Below are positions 26,698-37,613 of a stretch of 64,000 bases of DNA, in pieces. The position numbers were made by a program, and so were the translations under genes. Each line of letters begins with the position of its first letter. The first letter of the stretch is position 1. The notes beneath the pieces were generated by a model that searched no databases, was not told the origin of the DNA, and saw nothing but the letters and a program-made list of their open reading frames with translations. The stretch is from Albimonas donghaensis (lineage in GTDB: Bacteria > Pseudomonadota > Alphaproteobacteria > Rhodobacterales > Rhodobacteraceae). The DNA lies in NCBI RefSeq assembly GCF_900106695.1, contig NZ_FNMZ01000002.1, positions 186,001 to 250,000 on the forward strand, written 5' to 3'.

Positions 26698-28809
26698 TCA
26701 GCGGCCCTCGCGCCGCCAGGCCAGCACGGCGAGCCCGGCCGAAAGCAGCAGCATCAGCCAGCCCGGCGCCAGCGGGGTCAGCGCTATGTCGCGCACCGAA
26801 TAGGCGTCGGCCCGCGCCAGGCCGATCCAGCCGCGCCCCGCCGCAGCCCGCCCCGGGCGCACCCGGCGCAGGTCCGGCATGCCGTCCGCCACCCGCAGCA
26901 CCCCGCCCCGCGTCGCCTCCGACAACCCCGCCAGCAGCGCGCCGGTCGACACCGGGTTCTCGAATTCCTTCGGCGCCGGCGGGCCGACCGCGGCCACCCC
27001 CTCCAGCACCCCGTCCGTCAGGGTCCACAGCCCGGTCTCTCCGGCCTCGAAGGCCGCGCGCCACAGGCCGGGGCCGGCGGGCTCGAACATCGTCTCGATG
27101 GTCTCGCCCGAGGGCGACACCGCGGTCAGCCGCCCGGGCTCGGTGGCGACGGAGCGGCGCGTGACCTCGACCGCGGCCCCCGCGACCTCGGCGGTCAGGG
27201 CCTCCTCCTCCAGCTCCGGCTCCTTCATCAGCCAATGCGCGAGCCGGCGCAGAAGCTCGGCCTGCGGCCCGCCGCCCTCGAAGCCGCGGGTCCACAGCCA
27301 GGCATGGTCCGAGGCCAGCGCCGCCACGCGCCCCTCGCCCACCCGGTCGAGGATCAGCAGCGGCGCGCCGGCCCCGTTCATCACCGTCTGGCCGGAGGTC
27401 GGCTCCATCTCGATCACCCGGAACCAGCGGCCCCAGTTCGGCGCCGCCCCCGCCGGGGCCGCGTCGCCCACCGGCGCCGGGCCCTCATGCGTCAGGCCCG
27501 CGGTGACCGGGTGGCGCTGGCCCATCTCGGTGATCTCGGGGCGGAAACCTTCCTCGATGATCCGGGCGGTCGGGCGGCCCGGCAGGATGTCGCGCAGGGG
27601 CGTGCGGTAAAGGCTCTCGACCCCCGCGAAGGCCGGACCGGAGGCGATCAGCACCGCGCCGCCCTCCCGCACATAGCGGCCCACATTCTCGATATAGGCG
27701 TTGGGCAGCACGCCGCGGCGGCGATAGCGGTCGAAGATGATCAGGTCGAACTCGTCCACCTTGTCCATGAACAGCTCACGCGTCGGGAAGCTGATCAGCG
27801 ACAGCTCGAACACCGGCACGCCGTCCTGCTTGGTCGGCGGACGCAGAATGGTGAAATGCACGAGATCCACCGAGGGGTCGGCCTTCAGCAGGTTGCGCCA
27901 GGTCCGCTCCCCGGGATGCGGCTCGCCGGAGACCAGCAGCACCCGCAGCCGGTCGCGCACGCCGTTGACGGTGAACACGGCGGCGTTGTTGCGGTCGGTC
28001 AGCTCGCCCTCGCGCATCGGCACGGACAGCGAAACCACGTTGGCCCCGCCATGCTCGATCTTCATGCGCAGGCGGGCGGAGCGGCCGACCGGAACCTCCG
28101 GCGCCGCGACCAGCTTGCCGTCGACCCGCATCTCCAGCCGGGCGGAGCGGGTGGCGGTTTCCGGCGCATCGCCCAGCGCCTCGATGCGGAAGGCGATCTC
28201 GACCTCCTCGCCGACGATGCCGAAGGCGGGCGCGGCCTCCAGCGCCAGCCGGCGGTCCCATTCGCCCTCCCGCCCCGTCACCAGCACATGCACGGGGGCG
28301 GGGAAGCTCTCCAGCGCCTCGGCGTCATGGGCCTGGCCATCGGTGATCAGGACCGCGCCGGCGAGCCGGTCGGGCGCGACCTCGGCCGCCGCGCTCTCCA
28401 GCGCCTCCAGCAGCCGGGTGCCGCGGTCGGCGTCCGAGACGCCGCCGGAATGCGGGGCGACGCGGGCGTAGCGGACTTCCAGCGGCGCGTCCGGATCGGC
28501 CGCGAGCGTGTCGAGCGCGGCGCGCAGCTCATCCTCCGCGCCCTGCGTCTGGGCGGCGCGGCCGTCGATGGCGTTGGAGGCCGAGGCGTCGGTCACCACG
28601 ATGGCCACGTCGGGCAGCGGATCGCGCAGCTCCTGCCGCAGGCTGGGATTGGCCAGCGCCGTCAGCAGCGCCAGCGCCGCCAGCGCCCGCAAGGCCCAGC
28701 CGGGCGCGCCCCGCCACAGGCACAGGACCACCGCGGCCAGGGACAACGCGGCCAGCGCGGCCAGCGCCTCCATCGGCAGGAGGGGGGCGAAATCCAGCTC
28801 GGCGTTCAT
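26698..28809 (-). CDS. Membrane protein with glutamine-amidotransferase-like domain
   Basis: 703-aa protein with hydrophobic helices at both ends (about 12-60 and 675-697) and a large soluble part. Residues 66-170 resemble a von Willebrand A fold (VAIVVTDASASNAIDG, AVLITDGQAHDAE). Residues about 285-520 resemble a class I glutamine amidotransferase-like fold (RVLLVSGEPHPGERTW, DLIIFDRYRRRG, YVREGGAVLIASG), without a clear catalytic Cys. It is the last gene of the moxR-DUF58-DUF4159 operon, 52 bp after DUF4159. Probably works at the membrane with the other operon members; biochemical role unknown. Confidence 0.8.
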   Translation of the reverse strand: MNAELDFAPLLPMEALAALAALSLAAVVLCLWRGAPGWALRALAALALLTALANPSLRQELRDPLPDVAIVVTDASASNAIDGRAAQTQGAEDELRAALDTLAADPDAPLEVRYARVAPHSGGVSDADRGTRLLEALESAAAEVAPDRLAGAVLITDGQAHDAEALESFPAPVHVLVTGREGEWDRRLALEAAPAFGIVGEEVEIAFRIEALGDAPETATRSARLEMRVDGKLVAAPEVPVGRSARLRMKIEHGGANVVSLSVPMREGELTDRNNAAVFTVNGVRDRLRVLLVSGEPHPGERTWRNLLKADPSVDLVHFTILRPPTKQDGVPVFELSLISFPTRELFMDKVDEFDLIIFDRYRRRGVLPNAYIENVGRYVREGGAVLIASGPAFAGVESLYRTPLRDILPGRPTARIIEEGFRPEITEMGQRHPVTAGLTHEGPAPVGDAAPAGAAPNWGRWFRVIEMEPTSGQTVMNGAGAPLLILDRVGEGRVAALASDHAWLWTRGFEGGGPQAELLRRLAHWLMKEPELEEEALTAEVAGAAVEVTRRSVATEPGRLTAVSPSGETIETMFEPAGPGLWRAAFEAGETGLWTLTDGVLEGVAAVGPPAPKEFENPVSTGALLAGLSEATRGGVLRVADGMPDLRRVRPGRAAAGRGWIGLARADAYSVRDIALTPLAPGWLMLLLSAGLAVLAWRREGR

Positions 28810-28861
28810 GCGCGGGCTCCGGCGCCAGGACGTTCAGGGGGGCGAGGGGGCGCGTCGAAAG

Positions 28862-31726
28862 TCAATTTCCAAGCCGCTCCAGCAGCGCGGGGACATGGAC
28901 CTGATCCGACTTGTAGGAGCCGGTCAGCACATACATCACCAGGTTCACGCCGAAGCGGAACGCCATCTCCCGCTGACGGCCGCCATCGCGCCCGACGGGG
29001 GAGAGAAAGTCGCCGCGGTCGTTCACCGCCCAGGCCGAGGCCCAGTCCGCCCCGCCGATCACCACCGGCGACACCCCGTCGTTGAGATGGCGGAACGGGG
29101 TCTCTCCCGCCGGCTGCTCGGCCGGGTCGGGGGTCGCTTCCAGCCACAGCTCCGAGCCGCGCCAGCGTCCCGGGAAATCCTGCAGCAGGTAGAAGGTCCG
29201 GGTCAGCACATGGTCCGAGGGCGCGGGCTCCAGCGGCGGCAGGTCGAGCTGGGCGGCGAGCCGGCGCAGCGCCCGCCCCTCCGGCGTGCCGGAGCCGGGC
29301 CCGGCGGCGAGGTTCGCGTCCCGCGTGTCGAAGACGATCATGCCCCCGGTCCGGGTGAAGGCGTTGAGCCGGGCGTAGGCCGCATCCGAAGGCGTCGGCA
29401 TGTCGGCGGAGACCGGCCAGTAGAGCATCGGGTAGAAGGCCAGTTCGTCCTCCTCCAGGTTCACGCCGATGGGCTCGGCGGGCTCCACCGCGGTACGGGC
29501 GGCGAGCACGCGCGACAGGCCGGCCAGCCCGGCGGCGGAGATCCGGTCGACCTCCGCATCCCCGGTCATCACATAGGCCAGAACCGTGTCCCGCGTGGCG
29601 GCGAGCGCCAGCGCGTCGGCGGCGGGGTCGGGCGCGGCTTCGGTCCCCTGCGCATGGGCCGGCGCGACGCCGGCGAGCGGCCCGACCAGCCCCGCGCCAA
29701 GCGCCAGCGCGACCACCGCGCCCGCCGCCCGCGGGCGCAGGCGCGCGCCGCGCAGCCGGCCGGAGACCGCCAGCGCCGCCACCGCGTCCAGCGCCAGCAG
29801 GATCAGCGCCAGCGCCAGCAGCGGCCCTTGCAGGTCACGCTCCTCGGCCCGGGTCATCCGCTCCACCCGCGTCCCCGCGGGGGGCGGCGGCGCGGGGACG
29901 AGCGTGGTCTCGGCCGAGGCGAGGTTCACCGCCACCGCCCGGTCCCCCGAGACATAGACGCCCGGCGGCGCGTCCGGCCCCGGCCGCCCCTCGGCCAGCC
30001 GCGCGCCCAGCACGCCGCGCAGGCGCCCCGGATCGCCGGGCCGTCCATAGCCGTCCAGCACCATCTCCGGCGTCCAGGTCGCGCCCTCCAGCGCCTCCAG
30101 CGTCGCGTGGGATCCGGCGGAGGCGGCCAGGGCCAGCCGCTCCAGCATCTGCACGAACAGGCCCGACAGCGGCAGCGTCGACCATTCCGCGTTGGCGGTG
30201 ACGTGGAAGAACACCACGCGCCCCAGCTCCCGGTCCGCCGCGGTCACCAGCGGCGTGCCGTCGGCGAGCGTGGCCAGCGTGCGGGCGGCGAGGTCCGGGC
30301 CCGGCTGGGCCAGCACCTGCCGGCCGACGGTCACGTCCGCGGGCACGTCGAGCCCGTCGAAGACGCCCTCGGGCGGGAAGGGGCGCACGGCCTGCGGGGC
30401 CTCCCAGCTCATGGCGCCGCCGACCGCCCGTCCGCCGGCGCGCAGGCGCACGGGCATCAGCGGGTCCTCGCCGGTCCGGCCCTCGCGCAGGGCTTCGGTC
30501 TCGGCCCGCGCGGTGCGCGGACCGGCGAAGCGCACCAGCAGGCCGCCGGCCTCCATCCACGCGGTCAGCGCGGCGCGGTCGGTGTCGTTGATCACGCCCA
30601 GATCGGCGAGCACGATGGCGTCCGGCCCGCTGTCGATCAGGGCGGCCAGGTCGCCCTCCACCACCTCCGCCGTCGGCTCCAGCGCCTTGCGCAGGAAATG
30701 CAGCTGCGAGGTCAGGGGGCGGGATCCCGAGTCGTCCTCGCCCGAAATCAGCCCCACCCGCTTGCGCCGCACCGCATCGTCGGCCAGCGCCACGCCCCCG
30801 GCGGAGCCGCCGGTGAGGATGGCGATGCGTTCCACCTGGTTGCGCAGTTCCAGCGGCAGGTCGAAGACCAGCGTCGCGTCGTTCTCGCCCTCCTCGAGGC
30901 GCGCTTCGGCGAGACCCAGCCGACGCTCGCCCCCCTGCGGTCCGCGGCCGATGGCGGCGGCGGAGACCGGGCGCGGCCCCTCGGCGGCGTCGGCGCGGAT
31001 GACGGCGGCGACCAGCGCGCCGTCCTCCAGCACCGGCGGGCGCAGGCCCAGCGCCAGGCGGTCCGGGCCGATCATGGTCAGGGGGCCGGCGGCGGACAGC
31101 GCGGCGGCGAGGTCGGCGCCGTCCTCCGCGCCGGGATGGGCGAGGCCGTCGGTCAGCCACAGGGTCTCGAACCCGCCGAGATCGTCGGAAAGCGCCGCCG
31201 CGGTCTCGGCGAAGCCGGCGCGGTCGGGGGCCCAGGCGGCGGGGGCCATCGTCTCCACCGCGCCGCGCCAGTCGCCGGCGGGGCGGGGATCGGGGCGGGC
31301 GCCCGGCGCGCGCGGCGCGGCGAGGTTCACGACGATGGCGGCGCGGTCCGCGCGCTCGGCCTGTTCCAGCGCCTCCAGCGCGCGGGCGCGACGCGCCTCC
31401 CAGTCGGGGGCCGAACCCCAGCCGCCGTCCATCACCACCACCAGCGGCCCGCGCCCGGCGAGATCCGCCGTGGGGTTCTGCACCGGATGGGCGAAGGCGA
31501 GGATCGCCGCGGCGATGGCCGCCAGCCGCAGCAGCAGCAGCCACCAGGGCGTGCGCTCGGGCATCCGCTCGGGGTCCTGCAGGCCCAGCAGCAGGCGCAC
31601 GCCGGGAAAGCGGATCCGGCGCGGCGCGGGCGGGGTCGCGCGCAGCAGCCACCACAGCGCCGGCAGGGCCGCCAGCGCCGCCAGCAGCCACGGGTTGAGA
31701 AAGGCGATGGCCCCGAAACTCAGCAC
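28862..31726 (-). CDS. DUF4159 membrane protein with BatA-like N-terminus and vWA-like region
   Basis: 954-aa protein. The N-terminus (MLSFGAIAFLNPWLLAALAA, PALWWLL) is the BatA-type double helix, followed by a second hydrophobic segment at about 58-84 (WWLLLLRLAAIAAAILAFAHP). A vWA-like stretch begins at about 93 (LVVVMDGGWGSAPDW). A further pair of helices lies at about 620-690. The C-terminal DUF4159 domain (from about 725) has EDELAFYPMLYWPV and GGMIVFDTRD. Such proteins occur with MoxR ATPases and DUF58 proteins in alphaproteobacteria. Function unproven; envelope or protein-complex maturation is the usual guess. Confidence 0.88.
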   Translation of the reverse strand: MLSFGAIAFLNPWLLAALAALPALWWLLRATPPAPRRIRFPGVRLLLGLQDPERMPERTPWWLLLLRLAAIAAAILAFAHPVQNPTADLAGRGPLVVVMDGGWGSAPDWEARRARALEALEQAERADRAAIVVNLAAPRAPGARPDPRPAGDWRGAVETMAPAAWAPDRAGFAETAAALSDDLGGFETLWLTDGLAHPGAEDGADLAAALSAAGPLTMIGPDRLALGLRPPVLEDGALVAAVIRADAAEGPRPVSAAAIGRGPQGGERRLGLAEARLEEGENDATLVFDLPLELRNQVERIAILTGGSAGGVALADDAVRRKRVGLISGEDDSGSRPLTSQLHFLRKALEPTAEVVEGDLAALIDSGPDAIVLADLGVINDTDRAALTAWMEAGGLLVRFAGPRTARAETEALREGRTGEDPLMPVRLRAGGRAVGGAMSWEAPQAVRPFPPEGVFDGLDVPADVTVGRQVLAQPGPDLAARTLATLADGTPLVTAADRELGRVVFFHVTANAEWSTLPLSGLFVQMLERLALAASAGSHATLEALEGATWTPEMVLDGYGRPGDPGRLRGVLGARLAEGRPGPDAPPGVYVSGDRAVAVNLASAETTLVPAPPPPAGTRVERMTRAEERDLQGPLLALALILLALDAVAALAVSGRLRGARLRPRAAGAVVALALGAGLVGPLAGVAPAHAQGTEAAPDPAADALALAATRDTVLAYVMTGDAEVDRISAAGLAGLSRVLAARTAVEPAEPIGVNLEEDELAFYPMLYWPVSADMPTPSDAAYARLNAFTRTGGMIVFDTRDANLAAGPGSGTPEGRALRRLAAQLDLPPLEPAPSDHVLTRTFYLLQDFPGRWRGSELWLEATPDPAEQPAGETPFRHLNDGVSPVVIGGADWASAWAVNDRGDFLSPVGRDGGRQREMAFRFGVNLVMYVLTGSYKSDQVHVPALLERLGN

Positions 31727-31792
31727 GGCGCCCGCCCCCGCATCCGGAGACGGCGGCGAGGATCGCGGAGAAGAGGCGCGCGGCGGGTCAAA

Positions 31793-32697
31793 TCACAGGT
31801 CTCCGATAGCGCCGTAGAGCCAGAGCAGCGCCTTGCGCGGGCTCTCGTCGGTGCGGTGGATCAGGCAGCGCCAGCCGCAGCGGCGGGCGGTGTCCATCAG
31901 GTCGGCGCGACGTTCGGCGAGACGCTTCAGGTAGGCTTCGCGCAGCCCGCGGGCGCGGTGGGTCTCGAAGCTGACGCCGCCGCCCAGGCTCTCCAGCACC
32001 AGCCGGCCGTCGAAGGGAAAGCTTTCCTCCGCCGGATCGACGATCTGCACATAGGCGCCGGAGACGCCCCGTTCCGCGGCATGGATCAGGGCGGGAAACA
32101 CTTCCTCCCGCGGGCCCATGAAGTCGGACAGGAACACCGCCTTGCCGCCGGAAACGAGCGCGGTGCGCGGCGGCGCGCCGAAATCGGGCCGGTCCTCGAC
32201 CTCGCGCGCCAGCTCGATCGCCATGCGCATCAGCTGCGGGGCGCCGGTGGAGGGCCGCGCGGCCTGGGTGCCGAGCAGGCTGGTCCGCTCCCCCCCCCGC
32301 GTCAGCAGCACGCCCAGCGCCAGCGCCAGCAGGCGCGCGCGCTCGGCCTTGGTGCGGGGCGCGAGGTCGGAACGGTAGTCCATGCTCTGCGCCGGATCGA
32401 CCCAGAGCGTCACGGTCTGGGCGGCCTCCCATTCCATCTCCCGGATGTAATACTGGTCCGTCCGGCCCGAGCGGCGCCAGTCGATGGCGGTGGCCGGGTC
32501 GCCGGGCATGGCCTGGCGATACTGCCAGAACGTCTCCCCGGGGCCGGAGCGCCGGCGCCCGTGGACGCCCGGCACGGTCGAGGCCGCCAGCCGTTCCGCC
32601 GCCGCCAGCAACGGCGGCAGCGCGCCCGAGACCTGCTCGGCGTCGCGTCGCAGCCAGGCGGGGCTGCGGCGGTGCGTTGCGGTCCCGGCGGCGCCGC

Positions 32698-32701
<4 letters not shown>
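31793..32701 (-). CDS. DUF58 domain protein, moxR operon (GTG start)
   Basis: 302-aa soluble DUF58 protein, the usual partner of MoxR ATPases; DUF58 has a vWA-like fold and is thought to present substrates. Visible marks are GRRRSGPGETFWQYRQAMPGD (about 50-70; key GxGxxFxxxRxYxxGD-type pattern) and DWRRSGRTDQYYIREMEWE, typical of DUF58. The start is GTG at 32701, giving a GTGA overlap with the moxR stop. The missing DxSxS metal site is usual for the family; here the vWA position reads WVDPAQSM. Confidence 0.92.
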
Positions 32702-33714
<1,013 letters not shown>

Positions 33715-33893
33715 CAGGTCTCTCCGGCAGGCGCGGGGCCGAGGCGCCGAGGCGCGGGGCGGGCGCGGGTCTAGGTCCGGTCGGGTCGCGCTGATCTTGG
33801 ACGGCGCGCGACCCGGTCTTTGAAAACAGTAGGGCGGGCGACTAGCTTCTCCAAGAGCGTCGCTGTCGCTGCGACTGCGAAATGGAGGAAACC

Positions 33894-34514
33894 ATGGCCC
33901 CCGCCGATCAACAGGTCGCGAGCCCGGCCCCTGCGCCCGATGCGGAGGGACTGGCCCAGTCCATCAAGCAGGCCGGCAAGCGAAAACGCGGTCCGGCCCC
34001 GGTTCACCTGTGGAACCCGCCCTTCTGCGGCGATCTCGACATGCGAATCGCCCGGGACGGGAGCTGGTGGTATATGGGCACGCCCATCGGCAGACTCGCG
34101 TTGGTGAAACTTTTCGCCTCGGTGATCCGGAAGGACGGGGACGATTACTTTCTCGTGACCCCGGTGGAGAAGGTCGGCATCACCGTCGATGACGCGCCGT
34201 TCGTGGCCGTGGACTTCCGGGTGACCGACCCGGGCGGCCCCGAGCAGGCGCTGACCTTCGTCACCTCTCTCGACGACGAGGCCGAGGCCGGCCCCGAGCA
34301 CCCGATCCGCGTCGCCCGCGACCCGGAGACCGGCGAGCCCTCGCCCTATGTCCTGATGCGCACCAACCTGGAGGCGCTGATCGACCGCAAGAGCTTCTAT
34401 CGCCTGATCGAGGTCTGCGAGCACCGGGAGATCGAGGGAACCCGATGGTTCGGGGTCCGGTCGCGCGGGGAGTTCTTCCCGATCATCCCTTCGGCCGAGC
34501 TGCCGGAGGACTGA
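33894..34514 (+). CDS. DUF1285 protein
   Basis: 206-aa protein of the DUF1285 family. ATG 33894 is preceded by GGAGG five bases away, so it is preferred to the ATG at 33882. Family marks are WNPPFCGDLDMRI (about 42-54), WWYMGTPIGR (about 59-68), the DGDDYFLVTPVEKVGI segment and WFGVRSRGEFFPI near the end. The function is unknown; structures of the family show a small beta-rich fold. It is divergent from the moxR operon, an arrangement I recall from other Rhodobacterales. Confidence 0.88.
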   Translation: MAPADQQVASPAPAPDAEGLAQSIKQAGKRKRGPAPVHLWNPPFCGDLDMRIARDGSWWYMGTPIGRLALVKLFASVIRKDGDDYFLVTPVEKVGITVDDAPFVAVDFRVTDPGGPEQALTFVTSLDDEAEAGPEHPIRVARDPETGEPSPYVLMRTNLEALIDRKSFYRLIEVCEHREIEGTRWFGVRSRGEFFPIIPSAELPED

Positions 34515-34724
34515 CGCCCCTCCGCCCGTCTCGCCCCGACCACACGCGCCCCGCCCGAACCTATCCGACCCGAACCTATCCGAAAGGATGGGGGCGGGGC
34601 GCGAAAGGGCCCGGCCGCGATCCGGCCGCGCGCTCGCTGACCCATGCAATCGCGGGTAAACACTTCCTTGCCAAGCCGACGGAGCCAGCCGCTCCTTCCC
34701 GACGCCCGTTGCAAGGAGATCGCC

Positions 34725-35135
34725 ATGACCCGCCCCTCCCCGACCGACGCCCGGATCGACGCCGCCGAGGCCCGCCGCGCCGACGCCGCTTCCGACGCCG
34801 ACGCTCTGCCGACCCTGCATGCCGAGGTGCTGGAACGGCTCGCGCTCGCGGTGTCGGCCCGGCTGCGCGGGCGCCTGATGGCGGCGGAGACCCGGATCGC
34901 GCGGGCCGCGACCGACGACGAGCGGTTCATGGCCGAGGACGCGGCGCAGGAGCTGGAATGGCTGCTCGGGCGCATCGACATGCATGTGGCCATCGCCCGC
35001 GACCGGCGCGGGCAAATGGTGGAGATCGATCCCGCCCTGCATGACGTGCTGACCGCGCGCGGCAAGCTCGCGGCCTTTCCCGCGCCCCTGACCGCCTTCG
35101 TCGAGCCGCCGCATCCCGCCGTCGCCTGCGCCTGA
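34725..35135 (+). CDS. Hypothetical protein, 136 aa
   Basis: Not recognised. ATG 34725 has AAGGAGAT seven bases upstream, a good start, and the reading frame shows the strong third-position GC typical of real genes here. The protein is helical and charged, with Ala, Arg, Asp and Glu abundant, no membrane segment and no cysteines except one near the end. It lies between DUF1285 and the CoA pyrophosphatase gene, with about 160-210 bp on each side, so it may be transcribed alone. Confidence 0.65.
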   Translation: MTRPSPTDARIDAAEARRADAASDADALPTLHAEVLERLALAVSARLRGRLMAAETRIARAATDDERFMAEDAAQELEWLLGRIDMHVAIARDRRGQMVEIDPALHDVLTARGKLAAFPAPLTAFVEPPHPAVACA

Positions 35136-35296
35136 CCCGGAAGGGCGCGGCGCCCGGCCGTCATGCCCCGCGCCCGACAGCCTCCCGCCGGGCTCCGCAC
35201 GCCGCCGCACGCCCGCGTCATGCCTGCGCGCAGGATTGAAAGACAGTCCTCCCTCCTTATCATCTTCTTGCCCCGCCGCCCGAGTTGCGCCACTTG

Positions 35297-36046
35297 ATGG
35301 ACATGACCGACGCGCTCTCGTCCCCTTCCGTCGCCCCTGCCGGCGACGCGCCTTCGCCCTTCGCCGCCATCGACGCGGACATGGTCCGCGAAGCCGTGCG
35401 CCGCGGCCGGGGTGGGGCGAGCTCGGACTTCGACCTGCTGCCCGGCGGCCGCGCGTCCTTTCCGCCCGCCGGCGCTCCGCTTCGCCAGGCGGGCGTGCTC
35501 TGCCCTCTGGTCGACCGCGGCGACGGCTTGCGCGTGATCCTCACCCGCCGCGCCGACCACCTGCGCCAGCATGCCGGCCAGGTCGCCTTTCCCGGCGGCC
35601 GCGTGGACCCGACCGACCCGTCGCTGCTGCACGCCGCCCTGCGCGAGGCGGATGAGGAGATCGGCCTCGCCGCCCACCAGGTCGACATCTTCGGCGCCAT
35701 CGACGGGCACGAGACGGGCACCGGCTACGCCATCACGCCCTTCGTGGGCCTCGTCACGCCCGATTTCGCGCCGCGCTCCGACCCGTCCGAGGTGGCCGAG
35801 GTGTTCGAGCCGCCGCTGGCCTTCCTGATGGACCCGGCCAATCGCCGGACCGAATCCCGATACTTCCAGGGCCGCGACCGCCGCTACTACGCCATGCCGT
35901 GGGAGGGGCGGTATATCTGGGGCGCCACGGCGCGGATGCTGGTGGGCCTGTCGGACCGGCTGGCGGACCTGCTGGACGAAGCCGGTCTCGGCGGCGGCCT
36001 GCGCGATCTCCGGGACGGCGCGCGTCCGCCCCACGGTCCCGGCTGA
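35297..36046 (+). CDS. CoA pyrophosphatase (Nudix, NudL-like)
   Basis: Nudix hydrolase of the CoA pyrophosphatase group, splitting CoA into 4'-phosphopantetheine and 3',5'-ADP. 249 aa from ATG 35297; a TTG at 35285 and an ATG at 35303 are alternatives. The family sequence LTRRADHLRQHAGQVAFPGG precedes the Nudix box GGRVDPTDPSLLHAALREADEEIGL (positions about 98-122), with READEE supplying the metal-binding glutamates. Neighbour of the CCA-adding enzyme gene 78 bp downstream, probably one transcript. Confidence 0.92.
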   Translation: MDMTDALSSPSVAPAGDAPSPFAAIDADMVREAVRRGRGGASSDFDLLPGGRASFPPAGAPLRQAGVLCPLVDRGDGLRVILTRRADHLRQHAGQVAFPGGRVDPTDPSLLHAALREADEEIGLAAHQVDIFGAIDGHETGTGYAITPFVGLVTPDFAPRSDPSEVAEVFEPPLAFLMDPANRRTESRYFQGRDRRYYAMPWEGRYIWGATARMLVGLSDRLADLLDEAGLGGGLRDLRDGARPPHGPG

Positions 36047-36124
36047 GCCGGCCGGCTCGCTCATGCACCCGGAGCGCCCGCGCGCTCCGCTCTTCCCCAA
36101 CACACCCCGTCCGGAAAGGACTTC

Positions 36125-37390
36125 ATGACCGTCGCGGCCGATCATCCCGACGCCGAGCCGAACGCCTCCCCCGACCCTGCGGATCGCCGCGGCGGCACGG
36201 AGGACGGACCCCGCGCCTCCGCGCGGAAGCTCGACGCGACATGGCTTCAGGACGAGGCCGCGCTGGAGATCTGCGCGGCGCTGGAGGCGGACGGCGCCCG
36301 GCTGCTGTTCGTCGGCGGCTGCGTGCGCAACGAGCTGCTGGGCCTGCCGGTCCGCGATCTCGACCTCGCCACCGACGCGGACCCCGGGCGGGTGCAGCGC
36401 CTGCTCGACGCCGCCGGCATCCGCCATGTGCCCACCGGCGTCGAACACGGCACCGTCACCGCCGTCCTGCGCAACCGCGGCTTCGAGATCACCACCTTCC
36501 GCCGCGACGTGACCACCGACGGCCGCCACGCCGAAGTCGCCTTCGGGGCCAGCCTGGAGGAGGACGCGGCCCGGCGCGACTTCACCATGAACGCGCTCTA
36601 CGCCGCCCCCGACGGAACCCTGCTGGACCCGGTGGGCGAGGGGCTGGACGACCTCGCCGCCCGCCGCGTGCGCTTCATCGGCAACCCCGGCGCCCGCATC
36701 GCCGAGGACCGGCTGCGCATCCTGCGCTTCTTCCGCTTTCACGCGCTTTACGGCGATCCGTGGCGGGGCATCGACGCCGACGGGCTCGCCGCCTGCGCCG
36801 CCGCCGCCGAGGGGATCGAGACCCTGGCGCGTGAGCGCATCGGCGCCGAGATGCGCAAGCTGCTGGAGGCCGAGGACCCGAGCCCCGCGCTCTGCGCCAT
36901 GGAGGCGTCGGGCGTGCTGGCGCGGGTGCTGCCGGGGGCCGACGCGGCCTCGGTGGCGCCGCTGGTGGCGATGGAGGCGCGGCTGGCGCCCCTGCCCGAC
37001 TGGAAACGCCGGCTGACCGTGATGGGCGTGACCCCCGAGGCCGCGCTGGGCGCCCTGCGCCTGAGCCGGGCCGAACTGCGGGCCCTGCGCGCCATCCGCG
37101 CGGCGCTGGAAGAGGACGCCCCCGCCGCCCGCGCCGCCTATCGCCACGGGGCCGAGGCCGCCCGCGACGCCGCCCTGCTGCGCGCCGCCGCCACCGGCGC
37201 GCCGCCGTCCCGCACGCTTCAGCGCGACATCGCCCGGGGCGCGACGGCCAGCTTCCCGGTCGGGGCCCAGGACCTGATCAAGCGCGGCATGAAGCCGGGC
37301 CCCGCGCTCGGCCGCAGGCTGGCGGAGCTGGAGGACAGCTGGGTCGCCTCCGACTTCGCCCTGTCCCGCGGAGCCTTGCTGGACGGCTGA
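36125..37390 (+). CDS. cca: CCA tRNA nucleotidyltransferase
   Basis: Adds or repairs the 3' CCA end of tRNAs from CTP and ATP. 421 aa. The N-terminal class II nucleotidyltransferase head has FVGGCVRNELLG (62-73), catalytic carboxylates D78 and D80 in RDLDLATDA, the TFRRD element, RRDFTMNALY and the RNA-binding EDRLRILRFFRF segment. The C-terminal half is helical, ending in a domain typical of alphaproteobacterial CCA enzymes. Its N-terminal ~35 residues are a disordered acidic/Pro leader. Downstream of the CoA pyrophosphatase gene. Confidence 0.95.
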   Translation: MTVAADHPDAEPNASPDPADRRGGTEDGPRASARKLDATWLQDEAALEICAALEADGARLLFVGGCVRNELLGLPVRDLDLATDADPGRVQRLLDAAGIRHVPTGVEHGTVTAVLRNRGFEITTFRRDVTTDGRHAEVAFGASLEEDAARRDFTMNALYAAPDGTLLDPVGEGLDDLAARRVRFIGNPGARIAEDRLRILRFFRFHALYGDPWRGIDADGLAACAAAAEGIETLARERIGAEMRKLLEAEDPSPALCAMEASGVLARVLPGADAASVAPLVAMEARLAPLPDWKRRLTVMGVTPEAALGALRLSRAELRALRAIRAALEEDAPAARAAYRHGAEAARDAALLRAAATGAPPSRTLQRDIARGATASFPVGAQDLIKRGMKPGPALGRRLAELEDSWVASDFALSRGALLDG

Positions 37391-37530
37391 CCCGGCGTCC
37401 CTCCTCCGCCACGCCCGCCCGGCCCGGGGAGGCAGGCACGGGAGGCGGCCCGGTCACGCCGTCCGGTTATGGGCGCCGTCACAAGCCTTGATTTGACCTC
37501 GCGGCGCGCCCCGCGCATCTTCCGCACAAA

Positions 37531-37545
37531 GTCAGCACTGCTGAC
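37531..37545. promoter_or_regulatory. Palindromic operator candidate before the LysE gene
   Basis: GTCAGCACTGCTGAC: two perfect 7-bp arms around one base, 69 bp upstream of the LysE-type start, in a locally AT-richer stretch. Size fits an operator for a dimeric regulator. The regulator is unknown. Confidence 0.5.
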
Positions 37546-37613
37546 GCAATATCCTTGCGGAAGCGCCCGGCGAAACAGGCGCGTCGCGGGAAGAAACCAC
37601 GGGAGGCCGCCCG

